Source of the DNA: Paenibacillus puerhi
GTDB lineage: Bacteria > Bacillota > Bacilli > Paenibacillales > NBRC-103111
DNA length: 64,000 nucleotides
Direction: 5' to 3'
Assembly (NCBI RefSeq): GCF_009846885.1
Contig: NZ_WUWM01000021.1
Coordinates: 1 to 64,000, forward strand
Every line of letters starts with the position of its first letter. Positions within the stretch are counted from its first letter, which is position 1. The position numbers were made by a program, and so were the translations under genes. The notes beneath the pieces were generated by a model, which searched no databases, was not told the origin of the DNA, and saw nothing but the letters and a program-made list of their open reading frames with translations. This document shows, piece after piece, positions 25,979-35,600 of the stretch.

Positions 25979-26037
25979 TATTTTATAATAATTCGATGAT
26001 TTCCCTACTATAGACCGGGGGGCGCGACTTATATAAT
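25979..26037 (+). promoter_or_regulatory. Putative YesN-box promoter of the permease genes
   Basis: TTTTATAATAA begins at 25981 and TATAAT lies at 26032-26037, 51 bases apart. The middle of the box is less conserved here than at the other three sites, and the -10 is closer to consensus. Confidence 0.5.
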
Positions 26038-26084
26038 AGAGCTATATCATACAGACTATAAGGAAAGTGCAGAGGTGATCATAC

Positions 26085-27044
26085 TTGGACCATTCTACAG
26101 CCGCTGCTGCAAACGTCGCAGAACGGAAAAAGAAGCGCAGGTTTCTCAGCCGTTGGGATGCCCCGATCGCAGGCTATATGTTCATTGCCCCATGGTTAAT
26201 TGGATTCTTCGGACTGACGGCATATCCCATGTTCTTGTCCCTGTATTATTCGCTTACCAATTATACGTTGCTGGAGCCGATCAAATGGGTTGGTCTTAAA
26301 AACTATACCCGCATTTTTACGGATGATACGAGATTTACCGAATCCGTCAGCGTAACCTTTCAATATGTGCTGGCCTCCGTGCCGTTAAAGCTGATCGCAG
26401 CCTTGCTGGTAGCCGTTGTGCTGAATAAGGCTATGAAAGGGATTTCCTTTTACCGGACAGCGATTTATTTCCCTTCCCTTATTGGCGGAAGTATTGCCGT
26501 ATCGATTCTGTGGCGGAATATATTCGGGGTTGACGGAATCTTCAACGAGATTCTTTCCATGTTCGGTATCGCGGGTAAGGGCTGGATCACGAGTCCGGAT
26601 ACGGCGCTAGGGACGCTTATTCTCTTGACGGTCTGGCAGTTCGGTTCGGCCATGGTTATATTCCTTGCGGGCTTAAAGCAGATTCCAAACGATCTTTATG
26701 AAGCATCTTCGGTAGACGGCGCGAATAAGCGAGTCCAGTTCTTCAAGGTTACGCTGCCGATGCTTTCACCGATTATTTACTTTAACTTGATCATGGGTGT
26801 CATCAACTCGTTCCAAATGTTTACCTCCGCTTTCGTTATTACCAACGGCGGTCCGATGAATTCCACCTATGTGTACGCCTTGTATCTGTATGAGCGAGCC
26901 TTCAGCCGGTATGAATTGGGCTATGCTTCCGCTCTGGCCTGGGTCATGCTGATCATGATCGTCATAGTAGCGGTCATTATTGCCGGCACCTCGAAGTATT
27001 GGGTCTTCTACGAAACGGAGACAGGAGGTAAGAAAAGGAAATGA
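26085..27044 (+). CDS. ABC sugar permease, MalF/UgpA type
   Basis: The protein has 319 residues, starts with TTG behind GAGGTGAT, and has six membrane segments. The ABC-permease EAA loop reads YEASSVDGANKRVQFFKVTLP, with the conserved EAxxxDGA core that docks on the ATPase. Its partner permease follows with a 4-base ATGA overlap. No ATPase gene is present, as usual for such loci, which share an MsmX-like ATPase encoded elsewhere. It should import the oligosaccharides bound by the lipoprotein at 22437. Confidence 0.9.
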   Translation: MDHSTAAAANVAERKKKRRFLSRWDAPIAGYMFIAPWLIGFFGLTAYPMFLSLYYSLTNYTLLEPIKWVGLKNYTRIFTDDTRFTESVSVTFQYVLASVPLKLIAALLVAVVLNKAMKGISFYRTAIYFPSLIGGSIAVSILWRNIFGVDGIFNEILSMFGIAGKGWITSPDTALGTLILLTVWQFGSAMVIFLAGLKQIPNDLYEASSVDGANKRVQFFKVTLPMLSPIIYFNLIMGVINSFQMFTSAFVITNGGPMNSTYVYALYLYERAFSRYELGYASALAWVMLIMIVIVAVIIAGTSKYWVFYETETGGKKRK

Positions 27045-27883
27045 CCGTAAAATGGAGCTCTTTCGCCCGCCAAATCTTCATGTTCGTGTTCAGTGTGATG
27101 ATGATCTATCCCTTAATCTGGTGGGTGGGCGCCTCGCTTAAATCGAATGAAGAGCTTGGATCGCCTGGAATTTTCCCTTCCGAACCGAAATGGAGCAACT
27201 ACACGGACGGCTGGAATGCTATTCCCGGACGCACCTTCACCGACTTTTACTTGAACACCTTGGGTCTTGAAGCGATGGTTCTGATCGCAACGCTGATTTC
27301 TACCACCTTGGTTGCGTTCGGCTTTGCCCGTCTGGATTTCCCGTTAAAGAAATTTTGGTTCTCCATTCTCATGATGACCTTGATGATGCCTGGTCAAGTG
27401 CTGATTATTCCGCAGTACGCCATGTTCCACCAGCTGGGTTGGGTGAACACTTATCTTCCGTTCGTGGTTCCTCACTTGGTAGCCAGCGGCGCGGGCGGTA
27501 CCTTCTTCGTCTTCCTGCTGATTCAATTTATCCGGGGGATCCCGAAGGACCTGGACGAGTCCGCCAAGATCGACGGCTGTTCCTGGTTCGGAATATTCTG
27601 GCGGGTAGTACTGCCGCTGACCAAGCCTGCTATCATCACGATCATGATCTTCTGCTTCCTATGGAACTGGGACGACTTCCTCGGTCATCTGCTGTACCTG
27701 AACTCGGTTGACAAGTACACCGTAGGCTTGGCGCTGCGGATGATCAACGACGCTCAATCCGCTCAGGAATGGGGTCAATTGCTGGCCATGTCCCTGGTTT
27801 CCGTATTCCCAGCCACCTTGGTATTTATGTTCCTGCAGCGCTATATCGTGGATGGCATTGCAACGACTGGCATTAAAGGTTAA
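27041..27883 (+). CDS. ABC sugar permease, MalG/UgpE type
   Basis: The protein has 280 residues and six membrane segments. The EAA loop reads LDESAKIDGCSWFGIFWRVVLP. The start codon overlaps the stop of the MalF-type gene, so the two are translationally coupled and form the heterodimeric channel. The C-terminus FLQRYIVDGIATTGIKG is the usual end of this family. Confidence 0.92.
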   Translation: MTVKWSSFARQIFMFVFSVMMIYPLIWWVGASLKSNEELGSPGIFPSEPKWSNYTDGWNAIPGRTFTDFYLNTLGLEAMVLIATLISTTLVAFGFARLDFPLKKFWFSILMMTLMMPGQVLIIPQYAMFHQLGWVNTYLPFVVPHLVASGAGGTFFVFLLIQFIRGIPKDLDESAKIDGCSWFGIFWRVVLPLTKPAIITIMIFCFLWNWDDFLGHLLYLNSVDKYTVGLALRMINDAQSAQEWGQLLAMSLVSVFPATLVFMFLQRYIVDGIATTGIKG

Positions 27884-27907
27884 GATGAACTTGAATATGG
27901 ACATGGC

Positions 27908-27946
27908 AAACGGTAACGCGACGAATCTCCTTCGCGCTTACCGTTT
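27908..27946 (+). terminator. Hairpin after the permease genes
   Basis: AAACGGTAACGCGA pairs with TCGCGCTTACCGTTT with one bulged base; a short T-rich stretch follows. Confidence 0.6.
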
Positions 27947-27982
27947 CTTTCACATGAATCCAAGGTTAGGGAGACGCCCAAG

Positions 27983-29719
27983 ATGACGAACCCGTTCAAG
28001 AAGTTTCGAATTGAGAGCTTATTTTTTCGCAGCTTTTTCGTTCTCATCGTGGCGGTTCTCGCCTGTATTGTTTGGACGAGCTACCATATTTCCTCCAATG
28101 CTCTGGTAAAGACCACCTCTCATTATCAGCAGCAGCTGCTGGATGAATTGAATAATGAAATTTCGACGCGGCTTACGATGATTGAGCAAATTTCCTTGTC
28201 CACCACCCGGGACAACGAATTAATTAGACTTCTTCGCAACATTTTGGATGAATTTGACCGGCACCGCCAAGCCGATAATGTCCAAAATACGATGGCTAAT
28301 CTGACTTATTCCATTCCGCTCATTCAAGGGATAGATTTGTATATGGAGCGTCCTTTCCGCAAAGAGGAGAACAGCTACATTCAATTCTGGGATTTGAAGG
28401 ACCTGCCTGCGCAAGGATGGGACCAGTATTTGGCCAAAAATGATTATGCCTGGACCGCAGAGCATGAAATCCCGAGCTTTCAGGGGAATGTTCCGGTTCT
28501 CAGCTTTGGGCGAAAAATTTTATTTAACGATACTTTGCTCGGCGTTCTAGTCATTCATGTGAAAGCCAAGGAAATCCGGACCTTGTTATCGGGTCGTTCA
28601 ACCGACTCCAATCGGATCATGTCAGACAGCAACGGTCAGGAATTCCTAAAAATCGGCGAAACGCTGGAGCAGCTGGAACTGAGCCAATGGGTGAATCGAA
28701 CAACCGAGCAATCCGGCTATGCCCACATCCGCGGAAATTCTCAAATGGGAGATTCCCTTTTGGTGTATTCGAGGCTAGCCAATTCCAACTGGACCTTGGT
28801 GGAATTGACATCATGGGATCAGATTACAGCCAGCAGCTTTCATCTGGCAGAGGTGATCGGACTCATCGGCGCCGCCGCCGTCCTGCTGATGCTGATGCTT
28901 ACCCTATATCTAAGCAGACAATTTACGAAGCCCATCCATAAGCTGGTCTCGGCCATGAGCTCCTATTCCATCGGAGGCAAAAACGTGGAGTTGCCTGGCG
29001 ATTACGAGAACGAGTTTGGCTATTTATTTGCCGGCTACCGCAAGCAGAACGAGCGAATCGAAGAATTATACCTGTCACTCCAGCGGCGTTATGAGCAGCA
29101 GCGCAAAGCCGAGATCGAAGCGCTCCAGGCCAACATCAACCCGCACTTTCTGTACAACATGCTGGACCAGCTGAACTGGATGGCCATTGAGGCGGGACAT
29201 GACGAGCTTAGCCGGATTCTGGAGCTGATGGGACGCATGTTTCGGATCGGCCTATCCAACGGCGACAGCTTCATTACGATCGAAAAGGAATTGGAGCATA
29301 TCGAATGCTACCTGGAAATCCAGCAGCTCCGCTGGGGGAGCGGGCTTACTTATTCCATCGATGTGCCGGCCGATATGCGGGAACTGTATATCCCCAAGCT
29401 GACCTTGCAGCCCTTCGTGGAAAATTCCATCGTACACGGGTTTAACGCAAGGCTGACCGGCAATGTCCATATCCGGATGAACCGGATGGAGAACCTGCTT
29501 CAGATCATCATCGACGATGACGGCATCGGTCTTCAGCAGGGGGCGGAGAATAAGAAGAAGCGCCATACGGGAGGTTACGGCATCCGCAATGTTAAAGAAA
29601 GAATTGCTGGCTATTTCCGCGATATTTATGGAGTGGAGCTGTCTGAGCGGGAAGAAGGGGGAACCCGGGTCGAAATCACCCTTCCGTTGTTGACGGAACC
29701 TCCGGTGAACGAGCCCTGA
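27983..29719 (+). CDS. YesM-type sensor histidine kinase
   Basis: The protein has 578 residues. One membrane segment at about 17-37, an extracytoplasmic sensor to about 285, a second membrane segment (LIGAAAVLLMLMLTLYL) and a HAMP-like stretch precede the His_kinase domain, whose phosphoacceptor is H388 (NINPHFLYNML). HATPase motifs (QPFVENSIVHG, DDDGIGL, GGYGIRNVKERI) are complete. It should sense an extracellular saccharide and phosphorylate the YesN regulator at 29905. It lies between the permeases and that regulator in the same direction. Confidence 0.92.
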   Translation: MTNPFKKFRIESLFFRSFFVLIVAVLACIVWTSYHISSNALVKTTSHYQQQLLDELNNEISTRLTMIEQISLSTTRDNELIRLLRNILDEFDRHRQADNVQNTMANLTYSIPLIQGIDLYMERPFRKEENSYIQFWDLKDLPAQGWDQYLAKNDYAWTAEHEIPSFQGNVPVLSFGRKILFNDTLLGVLVIHVKAKEIRTLLSGRSTDSNRIMSDSNGQEFLKIGETLEQLELSQWVNRTTEQSGYAHIRGNSQMGDSLLVYSRLANSNWTLVELTSWDQITASSFHLAEVIGLIGAAAVLLMLMLTLYLSRQFTKPIHKLVSAMSSYSIGGKNVELPGDYENEFGYLFAGYRKQNERIEELYLSLQRRYEQQRKAEIEALQANINPHFLYNMLDQLNWMAIEAGHDELSRILELMGRMFRIGLSNGDSFITIEKELEHIECYLEIQQLRWGSGLTYSIDVPADMRELYIPKLTLQPFVENSIVHGFNARLTGNVHIRMNRMENLLQIIIDDDGIGLQQGAENKKKRHTGGYGIRNVKERIAGYFRDIYGVELSEREEGGTRVEITLPLLTEPPVNEP

Positions 29720-29745
29720 GAGATGGAAATTGGACGATATCGTGA

Positions 29746-29804
29746 TATTTTATAATAAATGGTGCATCCTTCGTATTTAAACGTTGCCGATAGGCAGGTA
29801 TTAT
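29746..29804 (+). promoter_or_regulatory. Putative YesN-box promoter of the yesN gene
   Basis: TTTTATAATAA begins at 29748, GGTGCATCCTTCGTAT follows, and TATTAT lies at 29799-29804, again 51 bases from the box start. This suggests that YesN activates its own gene. The leader to 29905 is about 95 bases. Confidence 0.6.
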
Positions 29805-29904
29805 GAAGATGGTAGAAGCCCGGGATTCATATGTTCCGGGCCATACGTCTTGGGCGTATCACTCAGGAATGCGGATCGTTGTTCCCAGCTAAGGAGGTAA
29901 AAAT

Positions 29905-31524
29905 GTGTGGAAGATCGCTATAATCGACGACGAACGTCAGGTGCTTCAAGGTATGAAGCGCGCCATCCCCTGGGATGACCTGCAAGCGGAGTGGGCCGGG
30001 GAAGCCTTGAACGGCGCCGACGGGCTGCAGTTGATCCGGAGTACGCAGCCGGATATCGTGATTACCGACATTTATATGCCGCTTATGAACGGCTTGGATA
30101 TGATTGAGCAGTTGAGAAAAGAAGGATTCGACGGCAAAATTATCATTTTGAGCGGCTACTCCGACTTTGAGCATGCCAGACAGGCTCTGAGGCATAACGT
30201 CAGCGATTATGTGTCCAAGCCGATCAGCGTGCCGACGTTGAAGGTGATTCTGCACAAGGTTATCCAGGAACTGATCGATGAGGAAGAAAGACGGATGAAG
30301 CAGGGCGAGCTGGAGCAAAAGCTGATGCTGTACGAGCCGTTTATTGAGAAGGAATGGGTGCGTTCAGCTGCCGTAGGCACATTGGACAGCTCTTACCGAA
30401 ACGGAGAGCTTCTGCCTCAGCCGTACCGTTTTTGGTCCGATACTAACCATGCGGTGATCGGGATCGAGCTGGTTCGCGATGAGCGGGCCCGTCAATATTC
30501 CGTGTCCGACTGGAACCTGTTCCGCTTCGCTGTGGGCAATATCGTATATGAGCTGACCCGCAAAGTATTTCCTTTCGTGGAGTATACGGAGCTTCACAGC
30601 ACCCGGGCCGTCTTGATTATCCATCCCGAAGCAGACAACAAGGAACAGGCGCAGAAGGCCATTGAAGACTTGGGTATTCGGATTATGGAAAGCCTTGTAA
30701 GTTATCTGAAGCTGAATAGCCGCGTAGGGATCGGCAGCATCAAGCCTGCCTGGAACCAAATTCCGGATTCGACGGAGGAAGCATTCCGTGCCATCGATAT
30801 GAGACAGCTGCGCGTGTCCCCCGCCTTGGAGTTGTTTGTTTACCGAGGGGAAGTGACGAAGGAGCAGGAGCAGGTCGCCCTGTTTCCGGTAAAATTCTCC
30901 TACGAGCTGGCCAACGCCATGAAGGCCGTCCAGGAAACGAAGGCGCAGCAGCTGGTTGCCGATTATATCGGCGAGCTGGAGGATCAGGCGGGGATTACGC
31001 CTTATTATGTTCAGATGCTGGGCAGCGAATTATGGGGCATTATCTCGTATTGTCTTTATGAAGCTGGACATGTGCTGGACGATCTCTGCACGAACGATCA
31101 GATTGCCAAGGAGATCAAGGGCTTGACCCAGCCGGATCAGCTGCAGAACTGGCTCTCGGAGAAAATCTCCATGATCTGCGGCAGCAGGCAGTGGAAGGGC
31201 AGCAGCAAGCACCGCCAAGTGGTCGATTTTATAACGAACTACATTCACGAGCATTATGCGGAGGAATTGACGCTGGCTGATCTGTCGGATAAAGTGTATA
31301 TTTCCCGGAACCATCTGTCCATCATTTTCAAGAATATGACCGGTGAAACCTTCAACACCTATTTGACCCGCGTCCGGATTGAAAAAGCCCGCGAGCTGCT
31401 TCTGGAGCGGAATATGCTGGTCTACGAGGTTGCCGAAAGCGTCGGTTACAAAAACATCCCCTACTTTAGCATTCTCTTCAAGAAAATGACCGGCATGAAC
31501 CCGACAGACCTTATAAAACAGTAA
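29905..31524 (+). CDS. YesN-type AraC-family response regulator
   Basis: The protein has 539 residues and a GTG start (MWKIAIIDDE) behind AAGGAGG; an out-of-frame ATG overlaps it. The receiver domain (1-120) carries D10/D11 and the phospho-acceptor D55 (VITDIYMP), with K104 in SKPISVP. A long linker with coiled regions (about 130-435) follows, then the double helix-turn-helix AraC domain (about 440-539; LADLSDKVYISRNHLSIIFK, VAESVGYKNIPYFSILFKKM). It is the likely activator that binds the four boxes at 15061, 22335, 25981 and 29748. Confidence 0.92.
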   Translation: MWKIAIIDDERQVLQGMKRAIPWDDLQAEWAGEALNGADGLQLIRSTQPDIVITDIYMPLMNGLDMIEQLRKEGFDGKIIILSGYSDFEHARQALRHNVSDYVSKPISVPTLKVILHKVIQELIDEEERRMKQGELEQKLMLYEPFIEKEWVRSAAVGTLDSSYRNGELLPQPYRFWSDTNHAVIGIELVRDERARQYSVSDWNLFRFAVGNIVYELTRKVFPFVEYTELHSTRAVLIIHPEADNKEQAQKAIEDLGIRIMESLVSYLKLNSRVGIGSIKPAWNQIPDSTEEAFRAIDMRQLRVSPALELFVYRGEVTKEQEQVALFPVKFSYELANAMKAVQETKAQQLVADYIGELEDQAGITPYYVQMLGSELWGIISYCLYEAGHVLDDLCTNDQIAKEIKGLTQPDQLQNWLSEKISMICGSRQWKGSSKHRQVVDFITNYIHEHYAEELTLADLSDKVYISRNHLSIIFKNMTGETFNTYLTRVRIEKARELLLERNMLVYEVAESVGYKNIPYFSILFKKMTGMNPTDLIKQ

Positions 31525-31599
31525 CATCGGAGCAGAATTAGGGAATTTTAAGAGAAATTGTCGAACTTGCTCGTAAAAAAGTTTCTTTTTTATGAAGAC

Positions 31600-31666
31600 A
31601 GGCACAAATAGGCCAATACCCACATATGATTGAGTAATCTCAACTTTGGGGGTGGCATTTGTGCCT
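31600..31666 (+). promoter_or_regulatory. sigK leader with inverted repeat over the start codon
   Basis: AGGCACAAAT (31600-31609) is repeated in inverted form as ATTTGTGCCT (31657-31666), which contains the GTG start of sigK. CATATGAT (31622-31629) resembles a SigE -10, which is expected for sigK, but the -35 is weak. Confidence 0.35.
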
Positions 31667-32362
31667 GGATTTTTTTCAGCAATAGCTCTATTCATCAAAG
31701 AAATCATGCTGTTGGTATCCTATGTAAAAAACAATGCGTTTCCCCAACCGCTTGCGGAAGCTGATGAAGAAAAACATCTTCGATTAATGGCACAAGGAAA
31801 CCAGCACTCTCGAAACCTATTAATTGAGCATAACCTCAGACTGGTAGCTCATATCGTCAAAAAATTTGACAATACCGGAGAAGACCTGGAGGATCTGATA
31901 TCTATAGGTACAATCGGCCTGATCAAAGCCATCGAGTCGTTCTCGCCGGATAAGGGGACGAAGCTGGCCACATTCGCGGCGCGCTGCATCGAGAATGAAA
32001 TCCTGATGCACTTGCGGTCGCTAAAAAAGACAAAAAAGGATGTCTCGCTTCATGACCCCATCGGTACGGACAAGGAGGGAAATGAGATATCATTGATCGA
32101 TATTCTCGGCTCAGACGCCGATGAAGTCGCGGATAAAGTGCAGCTCAAGATTGAGAAGTCGAAGATCTATAAGAATCTGGATATCTTGGATGAGCGGGAG
32201 CGGGAGGTTGTTGTCGGCCGCTTTGGGCTTGAGACTGGCGGAGAGGAGCGGACCCAGCGGGAGATTGCGAAGGAGCTGGGTATTAGTCGGTCCTATGTGT
32301 CGCGGATCGAAAAAAGGGCGCTGATGAAGCTGTATCATGAGTTTTATAAGGCGAAGCGATAA
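31661..32362 (+). CDS. sigK: RNA polymerase sporulation sigma factor SigK
   Basis: The GTG at 31661 ([18 protein letters not shown]...) is chosen because GGGGGTGG lies just before it. The protein has 233 residues. It matches SigK in every region: the short N-terminal pro-sequence-like part, [14 protein letters not shown]-type segment ([14 protein letters not shown]), region 2 ([32 protein letters not shown]), the [20 protein letters not shown] link and region 4 ([20 protein letters not shown]). SigK drives late mother-cell genes during spore formation. Here it is uninterrupted. A second, broken copy lies at 61187. Confidence 0.95.
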   Translation: MPGFFSAIALFIKEIMLLVSYVKNNAFPQPLAEADEEKHLRLMAQGNQHSRNLLIEHNLRLVAHIVKKFDNTGEDLEDLISIGTIGLIKAIESFSPDKGTKLATFAARCIENEILMHLRSLKKTKKDVSLHDPIGTDKEGNEISLIDILGSDADEVADKVQLKIEKSKIYKNLDILDEREREVVVGRFGLETGGEERTQREIAKELGISRSYVSRIEKRALMKLYHEFYKAKR

Positions 32363-32376
32363 TGAAATAATTTATT

Positions 32377-32405
32377 ATGGTCTACTTTACGGTAGGCCAT
32401 TTTTG
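32377..32405 (+). terminator. Terminator after sigK
   Basis: ATGGTCTAC and GTAGGCCAT pair around a 6-base loop, followed by TTTTTG. Confidence 0.7.
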
Positions 32406-32570
32406 TTTGTTCAGCTTTTCGCTTGACGGACTGCTCCTCGTTAGATGAAACGGGAGTGAATGTTTGATCACTGCGATGGTTCTCAACAAACTGAAAAAAA
32501 CACATATCACCATAATTAACTCCATTGTATGTTTCCATTATCAGGACTAAAGTGGAGGTATCCGGATTAA

Positions 32571-32584
32571 AGTAAACGCTTACA
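32571..32584. promoter_or_regulatory. CcpA (cre) site before the giant SLH gene
   Basis: AGTAAACGCTTACA matches the ideal cre TGTAAACGCTTACA at 13 of 14 positions. It lies 32 bases before the ATG at 32616, so catabolite repression of that gene is likely. Confidence 0.65.
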
Positions 32585-32615
32585 TTTTTTTACACTATCG
32601 TTAGGAGGCTCTAGG

Positions 32616-35600
32616 ATGCTCACGCAGCAGGTTCTGAAAAAAATCGGAAGTTCTATTCTTTCATTTGCTATCGTACTTTCGCTTTTGAACCCTTTTGGGT
32701 TCTCATCAAAGAAGGCGTATGCCGCATCGGGAGAGGGTTTAGCGCTTTTTGAGGTCAAAGTCAACAAGCCGGTAAACGCAGTCGTAGACGTTCCTAACGC
32801 AGCCATCGGAATTTCGTTGCCCTACAGCGCTTCTTACCAGATGCTGAACGTCAAGACGAATCCCAGCGTTACTCCAGTCGTTTTCAGAAGTGACGAAACG
32901 ACCCCCATTCCAGTCGCCGCCAGTGGCATCAACGAGGGCGATGCCAAGCTAGATCGGTTTTCGCCGGATGGAACATCCTTGTACTATCTGGTGCTGACCG
33001 ATAAGAATGACAGCAGCAACAGCCGGAAATACACGATTACGGTTAAGGTAGAGAAGGAGCTTCCGGCTTCCATAGCAAACGATATGGGGCCTAACGACAA
33101 GTTTTCTCCGCTCAACATTAAAGCGGGCGAACACGCATGGGACGTGCTTGGCGCTTCCAAAATCGGTTATGGCGGCACAACAGGCTCGATTGAAGGCCCC
33201 GGCAAAGCCTCCTCTTACAGCGGGAAGGACTGGTTTGAATCGGTCTACGACCGTTCCGGAGACTATCCGGCTGCTCAGACAGTCCCCGACTCCTGGCTAG
33301 GGGATAACATGTACCTGCAGACGATCGGCAGAACGGATGTGAATGCGCTTGCGAAGTACCGGATCGAAGATAGCGCCGGTCTGGATAAGCTCGGCACGGA
33401 CATTTTGCGATTTCATGAGTTTTTACCATTCAAAGCTCCGGGCGGGGTGAGCCGGGACGACGGTGACCGCGGCGCGGTGAACAGCGACCGTCAGCGGCTC
33501 GAGATTAAGAGCAACACCAGCTCGTCAAATATCGACGCCAACAGTAGGGGCGGGGACATCATGACCCACCATTGGAAGCTGATGCTCCCTTCGGAAACGA
33601 TCAAGTATCAGATGGATACGGCAGAGAAGGAAATCGGCGACTTTATAGCGCCTCGCCGATTTTTTCACATTTTCCAGTTGAAGGCTATCGAAGGGGATGA
33701 GGCCGGGCAGCCGGTGACGACCCTTACGATAGTTTCCGTCGATGGCAAGGGCTACCTCGAATTCAGAAATAATCCGGACGGCCAAGCTGCGGACCGGATC
33801 AAGCCGCTGTTTACGATCCCGCTGGAACAGGTCGTGGACCGTTGGCTCGATATGGAAGTGACCATTCTAAGCGCGGACAAAGGCTATGTTTATGGCGAGC
33901 TTGTCGACGTGGCAACAAATACGCAGCTTTGGAGCGGCGGCATGACGGCTGAAACCTTTAGACGCCCCGAGGTCTTGAATCCGGATACGGGCAAAAAGGA
34001 GCGGGCCGATCTGCCTGCCTTACCTGGACAGCAAAACCGTTCCAAATGGGGGCTGTACCGTGGTATGTACAATACCGTGAACGAATCGGTCTATGCCGAT
34101 GAGTTTCAGGCTGCAACCATGTATTTGTCCGATATTTACCTAATCAAAAGGGATGAATCCACCTATGTATTCCCTGACGGCTGGAATCCGAACAGCCAGC
34201 CTAAGGATATCGTGGCATGGGAACGGCCTTCGGTCGTTTCGGCGACACCAGGCACAGCGTTCGACAGTCTGGAATTGCCTGCGCAGCTGGATGTAACCCT
34301 GAGTACGGGTAAGGTCGAAAAGGTCAATGTCACGTGGAGCCCGGAGGGCTATCATCCCGAGGGCACGGGGACCTTCAGAGTCTATGGAGCATTTGACGGA
34401 ACCGTAATCACCAACACTAAAGGTATTAAGCCGTATGTCGACATTAACATTTCCGGGATCAAAAACTGGGCGGTAGCTCCCGGTGCCGAAATCAAGGTCG
34501 TTTCTCAGAGCGGAGGCACGAAGAACCATTTTATCGACGACAGGCCGGATACGGCTTGGCAGGCGCATAGCTCACTTGCCAGGACGGAAGGTTATCAATA
34601 CTGGGCGGCCGTTAAGTTGGAAAAGAAAATCGAGATCAGCCGAATCCAGCTCGAATGGTCGAGCAACAGCAAGTTCCTGAAAAATTATCAGGTATACTAT
34701 ACCAACAATGCTGCGGCATATGAAGAGCTGAAGGAAGGCGCCACCTTATCGGCGACCTCATCGGCAACCCGAAATCCGCTATTGACAGAGCATGGCTCCT
34801 CCTGGATCCGAATTCCGGGTGCGGGGAAAGCGACGGATTTGAGCAACAACGAAACGGCCGATTTGATGCTGAACGAAACGGTAGACGGCCAGTATGTGCT
34901 GCTTGTTGCCGATCTCACGCTCGATAGCAGCGCCGGTGGAATCAAAAGCAATGCCTTTACTATTATCGGGCAGCCTTCTCGGCCTACGGCTCAGCTCGAA
35001 GACCTGAGAGTGGACGGAACGAGCCTGGCAGACTTCTCGCCAAGTCAAACCGGTTACTCCCAGGTCCTGTCGGGCAATGCGATAACCTTGCCTAACGTGA
35101 CGGCAGAAGCTCCTGCCGGAATCGAAGTGAAAGTCGATTACCCGGACGACTATCGGGTTAGTCCTGTAACGATTACGGCCTATGACCCTAACGGAACATT
35201 CAAGGCTGCGAAGTATACGATTGCCTTTACATCCGCATCTCAGGATACAGTCGCGGTAAGCTCGATCCATCTCAGAAACGTTCACAGCCTTGCCCTCGGA
35301 AAAAAGACGCATCTTTTGGCTGAAATCCTGCCGCAGGATGCGACCTTTAAGACGGTAACCTGGGAATCGGATAACCCCGCGGTAGTTACTGTCGATGCCA
35401 ACGGACGAATAAGCGGTGTAAGCAAAGGGACGGCCGTGATCACTGCCCGTATTGGAAGCTTGAGTAAAACGAGTATGGTTACCGTCAAGGGTGCCGCCGA
35501 TCTTCCTACGGCGACCGGTTCGGTAAATCTCTTGGCTCCATCCCGCTTTACAGCACAACCGGGTGTGAACCTCAAGGTAAGCTCGGAGCACCCGGAGCAT

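Noticed and set aside
31210-31240. A copy of the TTTTATAAC box inside yesN
   Set aside because: It lies in codons for VVDFITNY within the coding region, and no -10 occurs at the 51-base distance.
31661-32362. Intact sigK as a skin-element target with an interrupted frame
   Set aside because: The gene at 31661 is continuous through the usual interruption region; only the second copy is broken, and at a different codon (after SLHDP).
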